Positions 16,293-25,942 of a DNA stretch of 64,000 nucleotides are shown piece after piece (within the stretch, counting starts at the first letter, position 1; each line of letters begins with the position of its first letter). The position numbers and the translations under genes are program-made. The notes below the pieces were generated by a model. The model saw only the letters and a program-made list of their open reading frames with translations, searched no databases and was not told where the DNA came from. Source of the DNA: JBBQKI01 sp038326725 (lineage in GTDB: Bacteria; Bacteroidota; Bacteroidia; Flavobacteriales; Flavobacteriaceae); assembly GCA_038326725.1 (NCBI GenBank), contig JBBQKI010000008.1, positions 12,158 through 76,157 of the forward strand, in the 5' to 3' direction.

Positions 16293-17654
16293 ATGTCCAT
16301 TTTCTCAAAAATCAAACAAACCATTTCTTTAATGCGAAATGTTGATCTTGACGCATTGGCCACAATTTCAAAAAAAATAAATATTCCCGAAACCATGGCC
16401 GCGCTCGGTAAAATGGACGACCGCCAACTTTCCGGTCTTATGAAAATGCTAAAAAGCCAAGGCAAAAAAGGGAAGAAGAAATTGCCGCCCATCGATGGCG
16501 ATTTTTATGATTTAAGTTTAAAGCTTTCACCCGAACAGCGCCAAATTCAACTGAAAATCCGCAATTTCATGGAAGATGAAATAAAACCCATCGCCAATGA
16601 ATTTTGGAACAAGGCCGAATTTCCCCATCACATTATCCCCAAAATGGCCGAACTCAACGTCTGCGGTTTGGCTTATGAAGGTTACGGTTGCCCGAACCAA
16701 GCTTTTTTAATGGAAGGCATTTTGGCCATGGAAATGGCTCGGGTGGATGTTTCCATTTCCACCTTTTTCGGTGTGCACAGCGGGTTGGCGATGGGCTCCA
16801 TTTACCTTTGCGGAAGCGAGGAACAAAAACAGGAATGGCTTCCCAAAATGCAAAAACTAGAACTCATTGGCGCCTTTGGATTGACAGAGCCGGAAGTGGG
16901 TTCCGCCGTTGCGGGCGGACTTGGAACAACTTGTAGGTTGGTTGGGGATGAATGGATTTTAAACGGTCAAAAAAAATGGATAGGAAATGCTACTTTTTCT
17001 GATGTAACCATCATTTGGGCACGTGATGAAGCTTCGGACCAAGTAAAAGGCTTTTTGGTGCGTAAAGGAAATCCCGGCTTTTCAGCCGAAAAAATGAAGG
17101 ATAAAATGGCGCTTCGAACGGTTCAAAATGCTCTTATTACCTTAACAGATTGTCGTGTCCCCGAAAGTGACCGTTTACAAAAAGCGGAGTCTTTCAGAAA
17201 TACTGCGGAAGTTTTAAAAATGACACGCGCCGCAGTGGCTTGGCAAGCAGTGGGCTGCGCGCGGGGTGCGTATGAAAGTGCCCTGAAATACACAAAAAAA
17301 AGGGAACAGTTTGGTCGGCCCATCGCTTCGTTTCAATTAATTCAAAACCATTTGGTGGAAATGGTGGCCAACCTCACCGCTATGCAAACCATGTGCTTCC
17401 GCCTTTCGGAACTGCAGGATCAAGAATTGCTGACGGATGAACATGCTTCACTTGCCAAGGTCTTTTGCAGTATGCGAACACGTGATGTTGTTAGCCGCGC
17501 CCGCGAAGTAATGGGCGGCAACGGAATTCTTTTGGAATATGATGTCGCCCGTTTTGTCGCCGATGCAGAAGCAATTTATTCCTACGAAGGCACAAAAGAA
17601 ATCAATACATTGATTGTGGGTCGCGCTATTACGGGTTTTAGCGCGTTTGTGTAA
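16293..17654 (+). CDS. Acyl-CoA dehydrogenase (glutaryl-CoA dehydrogenase-like)
   Basis: 453 residues, an FAD enzyme of the acyl-CoA dehydrogenase family. There is an unusual N-terminal stretch of about 60 residues rich in Lys/Met (MKMLKSQGKKGKKK) before the standard fold. The flavin/substrate motif AFGLTEPEVGSAV, the WIGNATFSDV segment, REQFGRPIASFQLIQ, and the C-terminal AIYSYEGTKEINTLIVGRAITG are visible. A catalytic Glu in YEGT and the LIVGRAITG ending place it with glutaryl-CoA dehydrogenase and ACX4-type enzymes rather than short/medium-chain dehydrogenases. Substrate not proven. Standalone gene; a dispersed repeat begins right after its stop. Confidence 0.88.
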   Translation: MSIFSKIKQTISLMRNVDLDALATISKKINIPETMAALGKMDDRQLSGLMKMLKSQGKKGKKKLPPIDGDFYDLSLKLSPEQRQIQLKIRNFMEDEIKPIANEFWNKAEFPHHIIPKMAELNVCGLAYEGYGCPNQAFLMEGILAMEMARVDVSISTFFGVHSGLAMGSIYLCGSEEQKQEWLPKMQKLELIGAFGLTEPEVGSAVAGGLGTTCRLVGDEWILNGQKKWIGNATFSDVTIIWARDEASDQVKGFLVRKGNPGFSAEKMKDKMALRTVQNALITLTDCRVPESDRLQKAESFRNTAEVLKMTRAAVAWQAVGCARGAYESALKYTKKREQFGRPIASFQLIQNHLVEMVANLTAMQTMCFRLSELQDQELLTDEHASLAKVFCSMRTRDVVSRAREVMGGNGILLEYDVARFVADAEAIYSYEGTKEINTLIVGRAITGFSAFV

Positions 17655-17758
17655 CCACCCCGTCCGCAAATGCAGACACCCCTCCTTGAAAAAAGGAGGA
17701 GAACAGTTCCTCCCCTATTTTCAAGGGGAGGTGCCGAAGGCGGAGGGGTTAGGGGGCT
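17654..17758. repeat. Nested hairpin dispersed-repeat element between convergent genes
   Basis: Two hairpins sit side by side: CCTCCTT (17681-17687) with AAGGAGG (17693-17699), and CCTCCCCT (17709-17716) with AGGGGAGG (17724-17731). An outer stem pairs ACCCCTCC with GGAGGGGT (17743-17750), giving a three-way structure. The 3' half GGGGAGGTGCCGAAGGCGGAGGGGT is the kind of intergenic repeat often met in Bacteroidota. It fills the gap between two convergent genes and overlaps the stop codon of the aldo/keto reductase gene (17749-17751). Confidence 0.85.
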
Positions 17759-18786
17759 GGATTTGGAATTTGATTATGAACTGCATCGATTTCTGTGAGA
17801 ATTTCTTTAGAAAGTGAAATGTTGATACTTTCAATATTTTCTGAAAGTTGCTCGATGGAAGTGGCGCCTATAATCGGGGCGGTCACGAATTTCTTCTGAA
17901 GTATAAATGCCAAAGCCAAATGAGTAAAACTTAAATTGTGCTTTTTGGTGATTGCATAATATTTTTCGGTTGCTTCCAATGCTTGTTTGCTGCTATAGCG
18001 TGTGTACTGCTTAAACTGGTTTATCCGAGAATTTTCATCAGCCTTTCCGTTTAAATATTTTCCGGTAAGCGTTCCAAAGCCTAAAGGCGAATAGGCCATA
18101 TAGCCTATATTTTCTCTTTGGAGGATTTCTGAAAGACCAATTTCATCTTTTCTGTTTACCAAATTGAATGGATTTTGAACGGAAACAATTTTCAGTTTAC
18201 CTTTTCGTGCTTCTTCAATACAGCGCATTACGCCGAAAGGAGTTTCATTTGAAATTCCGATATGGCGAATTTTCCCAGCTTTTTCGAATTCTTCCAAATG
18301 GGTTAGTACTTCAGCAAAATTATCTCTCCAAATTTCGTCTTCACTGTGGGTATAATCCCGCTGTCCAAAATAATTCGTGCCGCGATCGGGCCAATGAAGT
18401 TGATATAAATCGATATAATCGGTTTGTAATCTTTTCAAACTTTTATTAATGGCGTCTTCCAAGGATTTTTTGCTGAAATCCAAAGGCTTTCGAATGTGGT
18501 CCATATTTCGGCTCGGACCAGCAATTTTGGAACTGATAATTAAATCTTCGCGGTTCTTCTTTTTTGCAAGCCAATTCCCGATATAAGTTTCCGTACTTCC
18601 TTGGGTTTCTGCGCGGGCAGGCACGGGATACATTTCGGCGCAATCTATAAAATTTATTCCTTTTTCAGTGGCGAAATCGAGTTGTTCGTGGGCTTCGGCT
18701 TCAGTGTTTTGCTGGCCCCAAGTCATGGTGCCAAGGCAAAGTTTGCTTATTTTTAAATCTGTATTTGGGAGGGTTGTGTAATTCAT
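17749..18786 (-). CDS. Aldo/keto reductase (Tas-like)
   Basis: 345 residues, an NADP(H)-dependent oxidoreductase with a TIM barrel. The catalytic set is visible: D49 and Y54 in FIDCAEMY, K in IISSKIAGP near residue 84, and H in DLYQLHWPDR near 128. The cofactor-binding C-terminal segment APIIGATS is near 315. The long loop after the first strand (PVPARAETQGSTETYIG) is typical of the E. coli Tas group. The C-terminal residues and stop codon are supplied by the dispersed repeat at 17654-17758. Physiological substrate unknown. Confidence 0.92.
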   Translation of the reverse strand: MNYTTLPNTDLKISKLCLGTMTWGQQNTEAEAHEQLDFATEKGINFIDCAEMYPVPARAETQGSTETYIGNWLAKKKNREDLIISSKIAGPSRNMDHIRKPLDFSKKSLEDAINKSLKRLQTDYIDLYQLHWPDRGTNYFGQRDYTHSEDEIWRDNFAEVLTHLEEFEKAGKIRHIGISNETPFGVMRCIEEARKGKLKIVSVQNPFNLVNRKDEIGLSEILQRENIGYMAYSPLGFGTLTGKYLNGKADENSRINQFKQYTRYSSKQALEATEKYYAITKKHNLSFTHLALAFILQKKFVTAPIIGATSIEQLSENIESINISLSKEILTEIDAVHNQIPNPAP

Positions 18787-18849
18787 TAAGTATTATTTAT
18801 TGATATTTTTTTTCTCCTATTGGGATGAGTCCTGATGAGATTTCCGCCT

Positions 18850-19620
18850 TTAAGAAAATTCCAACTCCACCAAAAGCGGACAATGATCGCTGTGCAGCGC
18901 ATCGGGAAGTATTACGGCACGCTTCAGGTTTTTTTCCAATGGATTGGAAACCATCGAATAATCAATTCTCCAACCTTTGTTATTGCCTCTTGCGCCTGCC
19001 CGATAACTCCACCAAGTATAATGGTGCGGTTCTTTATTGAAATGGCGAAAACTATCTATAAATCCGCTTTTCATAAAACCGTCCAGCCATTTTCTTTCAA
19101 CGGGCAAAAACCCGGAAACATTAGCATTCCGGATTGGGTCGTGAATGTCGATTGCTTCGTGGCAAATGTTGTAATCGCCGCAAATAACGAGGTTGGGGAA
19201 ATCTTTTTTCAATTCGTTAATATAATTTTGAAAATCTGCCATATAAGTGAATTTATGCTCCAACCGGTCGATGTTCGTCCCACTCGGCAAGTACAAGCTC
19301 ATCACCGAAACTTCGTCAAAATCTACCCGAAGGTTCCGGCCTTCTTTATCCATATGTTGAATTCCTGTTCCATATTCCACGTGGTTGGGTTTTATTTTTG
19401 ATAGAATCGCCACCCCGCTATAGCCTTTTTTTTCGGCACTGAACCAATAGTGGAACGGATACCCCGCATTTTCGATTGCCGCGATTTCAACTTGGTCAAA
19501 ATTTGCTTTGGTTTCCTGAAGGCAGATAACATCAGGGTTTGCCATTTGCAACCATTCTATAAAACCTTTCCGCATGGCGGCGCGGATGCCGTTTACATTG
19601 TATGAAATAATCTTCATCAA
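18850..19620 (-). CDS. xth: Exodeoxyribonuclease III (AP endonuclease)
   Basis: 256 residues, an Mg-dependent nuclease that opens abasic sites and removes 3' blocking groups in base-excision repair. It starts with MKIISYNVNGIRAA (the N-x-N metal/DNA site), CLQETKA with catalytic Glu36, the GDYNICHEAIDI core (catalytic Asp/Asn), RIDYSMVS, and the ending SDHCPLLVEL with the catalytic Asp-His. Complete and of usual length. Two ATGs lie at the start; either is plausible. It reads toward the aldo/keto reductase gene, 63 nt away. Confidence 0.96.
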   Translation of the reverse strand: MMKIISYNVNGIRAAMRKGFIEWLQMANPDVICLQETKANFDQVEIAAIENAGYPFHYWFSAEKKGYSGVAILSKIKPNHVEYGTGIQHMDKEGRNLRVDFDEVSVMSLYLPSGTNIDRLEHKFTYMADFQNYINELKKDFPNLVICGDYNICHEAIDIHDPIRNANVSGFLPVERKWLDGFMKSGFIDSFRHFNKEPHHYTWWSYRAGARGNNKGWRIDYSMVSNPLEKNLKRAVILPDALHSDHCPLLVELEFS

Positions 19621-19740
19621 GAGCTGTTTTTACAAATTCGTGCTAATTTAAATAACATTGTATTTTTACCGGGCCCATTGCGGGATTATTTTCAAATTAG
19701 TTGCGCAAAATATAATCGTGGCCGTGAAGTTGTATAGGTA

Positions 19741-22700
19741 ATGAAATCCACTTTCTTTCTTTGTTTCATATTAATTGCCGGATTTGCCCATTCACAGGGC
19801 ATTCCCTCAAATTATCGAAGCAAAACAATTGCCGTTTCCGATACGGTGGCTGTAGACAGCGTGAGTATAAATCCGCTTCGGTTCGAGTTATTTGACAGAA
19901 ACGGGAAGGTTTTGGATAGGGAAAAATATACCATTGATTTTGAAAAATCCATCTTAATTCTTTCCGAAGAAATAAAACAATCCGAAGATTCCATTACCAT
20001 TAATTACTTGAAATATCCCGAGTTTATGACCCGAGATTATTTTATGCTGGACCCAAAACTGATCGTTGAAGATACCGGGGCTATGGAGCGTTTGTACGCT
20101 TTGGACCAAAGTACGAAAGAAAACGATTTCACTCCTTTTGACGGGCTTAATACTTCCGGGAGCATTTCCCGCGGAATTACCATTGGCAACAATCAAAATA
20201 CAGTAGTGAATTCCGAGCTCGACCTTCAGATTACAGGGAAATTAAGCGACAAGGTGTCCATCCGGGCCTCCATTCAAGATGCAAATATTCCCACCCAAGA
20301 AGGCGGTTATTCACAAAGTTTGGATGAATTTGACCAGATTTTCATCGAACTTTTCAGCGACAATTGGAACATCCGCGCGGGCGATGTGGACCTTCAAAAT
20401 CAAAAAAGCTATTTCGGGAATTTTATAAAAAAAGTACAGGGAATTTCACTTTCCGGTACGCTGAACCACGCCGATGGTTCCAAAACCAGTGCTTTTTTAG
20501 CCGGGGCTTTAGTACGGGGGGTTTTTTCGCGAAGTGAATTTATTGGGCAGGAAGGCAACCAAGGGCCATACAAACTTGTGGGGCCAAACGGGGAGCTTTT
20601 TATTTTGATCGTTTCGGGAAGCGAAAGGGTTTATGTGAACGGTTTGCTGTTGCAACGTGGAGAAAATGAAGATTATATAATAGATTACAACGCCGGCGAG
20701 ATCAAGTTTAACCCCACCTATCCCATCACTTCTAATATGCGGATTACCGTGGAATATCAATTTACAGATAGGAATTATACTCGTTTTATAGGTTTCGGCG
20801 GGGGCAATTATTCCAGCGATAAATTGGACATTGGGGTTTATGTTTATTCTGAAAATGATGCGAAAAACCAGCCTTTACAACAAAATCTTTCCGAAGCCCA
20901 AGTTGATATTTTACAAGCGGCGGGGGATGAAATGGAACAAATGACCGCCCCTTCCGCCGTGCCGGATACCTATTCCGATAACAAAATCTTGTACCGAAAA
21001 GACATCGTTAACGGGATTGAAGTTTTCGTTTTTTCCAGCAATCCGGAAGATGAACTTTTTAACGTTCGTTTCAGTTTTGTGGGCGAAAATATGGGCAATT
21101 ATATCGTTAGCGATATAAACACAATTAATCGGGTTTTTGAATATATTGCCCCTTTGAACGGTATTCCCCAAGGAAATTACGAGCCCGTTATTAGATTGAA
21201 GGCCCCTGTAAAATTACAGGTTGGGGGGCTAAACGGGAGTTTTCGGCCTTCGGAAAAAACCCTTATAAATTTTGAAATTGCAGGAAGTAAAAACGACCTC
21301 AACCTTTTTTCGGACATCGATGATGGCAACAACGATGGTTTCGCAGGAAGGTTGGATGTGCGGCAAAACTTGCTCACCACCACCGATACTTTAAAAGTAA
21401 ACGGTTTTAGCTCCATCGATTTTATAAGCGTGGATTTTAGGAGCATTGAGCGGATTTATAATATAGAATTCAATCGAGATTGGAATTTAATCAATCCCGT
21501 GGGAAACCAACGATTTGTTATTTCTGGGATAGAAGCCTATCATCCGCGGATTGGCGGAGGACGCTATGAATTTCAAAACCTGGATTTTTCAGAAAATTTC
21601 AGCGGTTTCCGTCACGTAATTTCTTCTGAAATAAAATTGAATAAATTCAGGCTACGCACCAATGGCAGTTATTTAAAAAGCAAGGGCGATTCATTGGATT
21701 CAAAATTCTTCAGGTTTAGCAATACCACCGTTTATGAAATGAAAAAAGCCTGGGTCGGCGGAAAAGTAGCGTTGGAAAATAATCAAGTACAGCAAATCTC
21801 CACCGATAGTTTAACCCCTGTAAGCCAAAAATATGATTCTTTTGAAATTTTTTCTGGCATCGGAGATAGCACCAATGTTTTTGTGGAGGCGGGGTATCAA
21901 TACCGCGTTAACGATAGTGTTCGGAATGCCATTTTGCAAAAAGTAAATACCTCCAACACCTATTATTTAAAATCCCGTTTGATCAATTCCGAAAACACAC
22001 AGCTTTCAGTTTTTGCCAATTATAGGATGTTGAAAGATGAGGATGGCGAAGAGGAAGATGAAAAATCGTTGAACTCTCGTATTCTTTACAACCAATCTTT
22101 GTTGCAAGGTGGTATCCTTTTGAACACAGCGTTGGAATCAAACAACGGGGTAATCGCGCAACAGGAATTTACCTACCTAAAAACCGAGCCGGGTGAAGGG
22201 ATTTACACTTGGAACGATTACAACAACAACGGGGTACAGGAACTGGAAGAATTTGAAGTGGCCCAATTTCAGGATGAAGCGGAGTACATCCGGATTTTGC
22301 TGCCAAACCAGGTTTTCCTGAAAATACGGGAAAATAAATTTAGTCAAATTTTAACATTAAACCCCCAAAGCTGGAGCTCGAAAGAAGGTTTCAAAAAAGT
22401 ACTTTCGCATTTTTACAACCAAACTTCCTATGTTTTGGATAGAAAAGTGAGGCGTGATAACGATGGTTTCAACATAAACCCGTTTTTGGATGGAGATGAA
22501 GATCAACTTGGATTGACGCTGAATTTTCGGAACGCATTGTTCTTTAACAGAGGGAAACAACGTTACACTACCAGCTATACTTACATAAAAACTTCAAGCG
22601 ATAATTTACTTGCCGTGGGATTGCAAAGCAATATTTTGGAAAGCCATCAATTGAATTTCAACCATAAATTCTGGGAAAGCTGGTTAATCAATTTAAGGAG

Positions 22701-23157
22701 CTCCACGGGAAATAATTCCACACTTTCGGAGAATTTTGAAAACCGGAATTATCGATTGAAAAGCTATGAGGTGAATCCGAAACTATCGTATTTATTAAGT
22801 TCCCAAACGAGGTTTGATGTTTTTTACCAATTTAATAACGAAGAAAATTCCTTGGGCGCAATGGAAGCTTTGAAGCAACAAACCATGGGCTTTTCCTTTG
22901 CATATACCAATGCAGAAAAAATCTCCGTAAACGGGGAATTCAATTATATCGACAACGCCTTTACGGGCATTGCCTTTTCTCCGGTGGCCTATCAAATGTT
23001 GGATGGGTTGCAACCAGGGACAAATTTCACTTGGCGGCTATTGTTCCAAAAACGAATCACCAAATATTTGGACGCCAGCCTTTCTTACTTGGGAAGAAAG
23101 AGCGAAACCACCAAAACCGTGCATACGGGGAGCGTACAGTTGCGGGCTTATTTTTAA
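19741..23157 (+). CDS. Large outer-membrane beta-barrel protein of unknown function
   Basis: 1138 residues with a signal peptide (residues 1-18, ending AHSQG). The N-terminal 100 residues look like an Ig-like domain (PLRFELFDRNGKVLDREKYTIDF). A GSISRGITIGNNQNTVVNSELDLQ segment then begins a long run of amphipathic beta-strands that continues to the C-terminal RAYF, as in outer-membrane barrels. The repeated pattern VYVNGLLLQRGENEDYIIDYNAGEIKF is reminiscent of SprA-type proteins of the gliding/T9SS apparatus, but this protein is less than half their size and I cannot claim homology. Widespread in Bacteroidota as an uncharacterised protein, as far as I recall. Confidence 0.75.
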   Translation: MKSTFFLCFILIAGFAHSQGIPSNYRSKTIAVSDTVAVDSVSINPLRFELFDRNGKVLDREKYTIDFEKSILILSEEIKQSEDSITINYLKYPEFMTRDYFMLDPKLIVEDTGAMERLYALDQSTKENDFTPFDGLNTSGSISRGITIGNNQNTVVNSELDLQITGKLSDKVSIRASIQDANIPTQEGGYSQSLDEFDQIFIELFSDNWNIRAGDVDLQNQKSYFGNFIKKVQGISLSGTLNHADGSKTSAFLAGALVRGVFSRSEFIGQEGNQGPYKLVGPNGELFILIVSGSERVYVNGLLLQRGENEDYIIDYNAGEIKFNPTYPITSNMRITVEYQFTDRNYTRFIGFGGGNYSSDKLDIGVYVYSENDAKNQPLQQNLSEAQVDILQAAGDEMEQMTAPSAVPDTYSDNKILYRKDIVNGIEVFVFSSNPEDELFNVRFSFVGENMGNYIVSDINTINRVFEYIAPLNGIPQGNYEPVIRLKAPVKLQVGGLNGSFRPSEKTLINFEIAGSKNDLNLFSDIDDGNNDGFAGRLDVRQNLLTTTDTLKVNGFSSIDFISVDFRSIERIYNIEFNRDWNLINPVGNQRFVISGIEAYHPRIGGGRYEFQNLDFSENFSGFRHVISSEIKLNKFRLRTNGSYLKSKGDSLDSKFFRFSNTTVYEMKKAWVGGKVALENNQVQQISTDSLTPVSQKYDSFEIFSGIGDSTNVFVEAGYQYRVNDSVRNAILQKVNTSNTYYLKSRLINSENTQLSVFANYRMLKDEDGEEEDEKSLNSRILYNQSLLQGGILLNTALESNNGVIAQQEFTYLKTEPGEGIYTWNDYNNNGVQELEEFEVAQFQDEAEYIRILLPNQVFLKIRENKFSQILTLNPQSWSSKEGFKKVLSHFYNQTSYVLDRKVRRDNDGFNINPFLDGDEDQLGLTLNFRNALFFNRGKQRYTTSYTYIKTSSDNLLAVGLQSNILESHQLNFNHKFWESWLINLRSSTGNNSTLSENFENRNYRLKSYEVNPKLSYLLSSQTRFDVFYQFNNEENSLGAMEALKQQTMGFSFAYTNAEKISVNGEFNYIDNAFTGIAFSPVAYQMLDGLQPGTNFTWRLLFQKRITKYLDASLSYLGRKSETTKTVHTGSVQLRAYF

Positions 23158-23246
23158 AAAAAGGGTTTCCCATGCTAATAACATTTTTTAAACCATTAAT
23201 TAAGAAAAAATTGTAACTAAAAATCTTTCAATATTTGTAAATTACC

Positions 23247-23639
23247 ATGCTTAATTATTTAAAACCAAGTCTTATGATACTATTAAAAACCAGTTTTACC
23301 CTTCTTTTTTTGTTTGCTTTAGGATGCGGTTCAAGCACAACGAATTCCTCGGAAGGTGACGTTAAAAATGAAAACATGACCATGCAAACCGAAAACAAAA
23401 TGACGGCGGCGGGTTTTACTAAAGGAACTATTGTTGCTTCTACTATTGAGGGCGATTGTCCTTTTACCATTAAGGTGGAAACGATTGACAGCTATTTGCT
23501 AGATCCGGTAAACCTTGACGCAAGCTATCAAAAAGATGGCGAAAAAATATGGGTGAAATATGTGGGGATGCGGATGGCTAACCGTTGTGAAAAAGCGAAC
23601 CCTGTCACTATTTCTGAAATACAAAAAAGGGCGGAGTAA
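23247..23639 (+). CDS. Small lipoprotein
   Basis: 130 residues with a lipobox ALGC (Cys27), or Cys18 if the second ATG at 23274 is used. The second start gives a more typical signal length and is a real alternative. The mature part contains EGDCPFTIKVE and a C-terminal MANRCEKANPVTISEI. The two cysteines could form a disulfide. I recall similar small proteins in Flavobacteriia but no function. The last codons overlap the terminator of the convergent T9SS gene. Confidence 0.75.
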   Translation: MLNYLKPSLMILLKTSFTLLFLFALGCGSSTTNSSEGDVKNENMTMQTENKMTAAGFTKGTIVASTIEGDCPFTIKVETIDSYLLDPVNLDASYQKDGEKIWVKYVGMRMANRCEKANPVTISEIQKRAE

Positions 23640-23652
23640 AAACCCCGCCCTT
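23620..23652 (-). terminator. Intrinsic terminator of the T9SS protein gene
   Basis: Stem AAGGGCGG (23627-23634) pairs with CCGCCCTT (23645-23652). Read on the minus strand, the hairpin is followed by a T-run (complement of AAAAAA at 23623-23628). It ends transcription of the gene at 23678-25861 and overlaps the 3' end of the convergent lipoprotein gene. Confidence 0.8.
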
Positions 23653-23677
23653 CTTCAAAACTATTTATTGTTTAAGT

Positions 23678-25861
23678 TTATTTTACAATAATCTTTGCGG
23701 TTTTCTCCAAGGAGTCACTTCCCATTTTTACCAAATAAACCCCGGAAGCCACATAGGACATATCCAGTTCATAACGGTATTTCTGACCTTGTTTTTCAAG
23801 GTTGTTGAAAGCTAATAATTTTCCATTGATATCATAAACCGAAATAGGCAAGATTTTATCGTAAGAAGTGGTCAACAAAATAACAAAATGTTTGTTATCA
23901 GAAGAAGTAACGATCATTTCGGCATTCCCGATCTCAAGACTTTCAGTTGATAAAACCCCATCATTCCTTACGTTTTCGCCATATACATCATTAGGCGTAA
24001 AATTATCGGTAGGCAAATTGGTTCTTGTCTCAATCCTATATGTTTGCCCAAGTGTTGAAAGATCTGCAGTGGCGGTAAAGGTGAAGGTATCGGTTGCGCC
24101 AGCAGCAATTGAACCTGTATATACTTCTGCTACCGGTGTTCCACCATCTACTGAATAAGTTACTGGAATCACGGTTTGAGTAGCTGTACCGTAATTTTGG
24201 ATTTCCACAGTAATTGTTTCTGCGCTGCCCAAAACACCAGTGTTAGGGCTAAGGTTTATAACGGCAACATCATTGGCTATATTAACTGCATGTTCAAAAA
24301 CCCCAACTACATTCCTTCTGTTTGGATTAAAATATTCGGCTATATGCCAAAATGTTTTGTCGTCCGTTGGGCTTGTTGATAAGTGAACATAATCCGCAAA
24401 CCGGGTGGTAGGAGAGTTGGCAGAACTCAAGCCTATTAATTCCTCAGCTATGGGCATAGTATTCAATGGATCAGTGGACAAACGGCCAGTATAACGGATC
24501 GAAATCCTTTCCGCAGTACTTACAGAGCTATAGGCCATCCCGATATTCCCTTGAATATCCATTGCCATGCTCCCTGAAAAAGCATGTCTTCCAGCGGTTG
24601 GAGTTAAGTATGTACCTTCTTGAAAAATAGTCCAAGGCTGACCCTGCTCGGGCTGGCGTAATTCATACCAACGTACCCCGGCCAATTCACCTCCGCCCGG
24701 GTCTGTATCCACCACAAAATTTAATAAAGCGGAATTATAGCCGTCAAACATACGGAACTGTGCCTGGTTCATGACAGTTGCCTGTAAAGCATCTATATCC
24801 GGTCCGGCAGGTTGATCTAGGTTTGCAAAAGAGCCTCCATCAAATACACTGATAAAATCAGTGGTTATTAATTGCTGAGCGGTGGAAATAGTTGAATTTC
24901 CTGGAGTTTCCCAATCCACGTTAATGGTCCAAATTTTCAAATGGTCATCGGCTACTCCGCCCCAAGCATCATCTTGAAGATAAACAACAGAGAAATTACC
25001 AAGCTCCGGTTCAGATCCACCAGTGGCACTAAATCCGTGTGGGCTGTAGAAACCACTTGTGGCAATCCCTGGTAAAGGGAAGCCTATAAATTGAGCAGGT
25101 TCACCCGCTGCCATTTTTTCCCGCTCAACAGCAAAAGTCCTGTTGGCGGCACTAATATTAGCGGTAACATAGTAAGCATCGGACCAAACTGAAAATTTTG
25201 TATAATCCGGGAAGCTACCTGTTCCGAAACCAGTGGTATAAACCCACCATCCGTCGTTTACTGGATCTGGGCCTTTACAAACGGCCACGTTGAAACCATT
25301 TGGTGCTTGGTCAAATTCGGTAATTACAAACCTGCCTCGAGGCTCGCCCGGTGCATTTTCAATATAGGGATCAAAAAAAATAATGGGGTCACCGATGGCA
25401 TTACCGGGGAAAATGGTTCCCAAAGATGCTTCGGGGGTTAGTGGGTTCCCGGCCAAATCGAAAATTCTGAAGGCCACGTTCCAACCTCCAACATAATGGG
25501 CAGGTCCCACGGCTCCAGTAGGATCTGAAGGGGTAGATTGAGATATGTCCGCTTCAAAAACCAAACTTGGGGCTTTCCCTTGGCGGGTTTCCACGCCGGT
25601 CTGAACGGCTTCATCAACGCCTGCAGAACCTTTACCCGGAACTATGTTATTAACTCGTTGTCTTTTGGGTTTCCCCAATCTTTGGGTATTATCTGCAGGT
25701 TTAAATGTACCGTTTCGGATTTGTTCCGCAATGCTCGGAACATCAAGTGGGGCGGCTAACATCCCGGTATTACCAGGGCCCACTACGGTTTGGTCTTGTG
25801 CGTTTACTGTTCCTGCAAGAAGCATTGCCAGCAATACAAAAAAATAGTTTTTTAGTTTCAT
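23678..25861 (-). CDS. T9SS-secreted protein with CARDB-like domain and C-terminal sorting domain
   Basis: 727 residues. A signal peptide (ending VNAQ) precedes a roughly 500-residue region with the secreted beta-propeller look: PSLVFEADISQSTPSDPTGAVGPAHYVGGWN at the start and repeated GNIGMAYS-type motifs. A CARDB-like domain (VINLSPNTGVLGSAETITVEIQNYGTATQ, about 535-620) follows. The last 75 residues are a type IX sorting domain (PISVYDINGKLLAFNNLE, SGVYLVKMG, KIIVK). It would cross the outer membrane by T9SS and be anchored or released. No enzyme motif was found. Confidence 0.85.
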   Translation of the reverse strand: MKLKNYFFVLLAMLLAGTVNAQDQTVVGPGNTGMLAAPLDVPSIAEQIRNGTFKPADNTQRLGKPKRQRVNNIVPGKGSAGVDEAVQTGVETRQGKAPSLVFEADISQSTPSDPTGAVGPAHYVGGWNVAFRIFDLAGNPLTPEASLGTIFPGNAIGDPIIFFDPYIENAPGEPRGRFVITEFDQAPNGFNVAVCKGPDPVNDGWWVYTTGFGTGSFPDYTKFSVWSDAYYVTANISAANRTFAVEREKMAAGEPAQFIGFPLPGIATSGFYSPHGFSATGGSEPELGNFSVVYLQDDAWGGVADDHLKIWTINVDWETPGNSTISTAQQLITTDFISVFDGGSFANLDQPAGPDIDALQATVMNQAQFRMFDGYNSALLNFVVDTDPGGGELAGVRWYELRQPEQGQPWTIFQEGTYLTPTAGRHAFSGSMAMDIQGNIGMAYSSVSTAERISIRYTGRLSTDPLNTMPIAEELIGLSSANSPTTRFADYVHLSTSPTDDKTFWHIAEYFNPNRRNVVGVFEHAVNIANDVAVINLSPNTGVLGSAETITVEIQNYGTATQTVIPVTYSVDGGTPVAEVYTGSIAAGATDTFTFTATADLSTLGQTYRIETRTNLPTDNFTPNDVYGENVRNDGVLSTESLEIGNAEMIVTSSDNKHFVILLTTSYDKILPISVYDINGKLLAFNNLEKQGQKYRYELDMSYVASGVYLVKMGSDSLEKTAKIIVK

Positions 25862-25942
25862 TTGAAATTATTTAGGTTTATAAATTAAAAAGGAGTTAAA
25901 AATAAAGAATCCCATTCATAAAAAAAACAAAAACAATCTATT

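Noticed and set aside
18835..19401. 188-residue plus-strand ORF over exonuclease III
   Set aside because: Antisense to a clear xth gene with all catalytic motifs.
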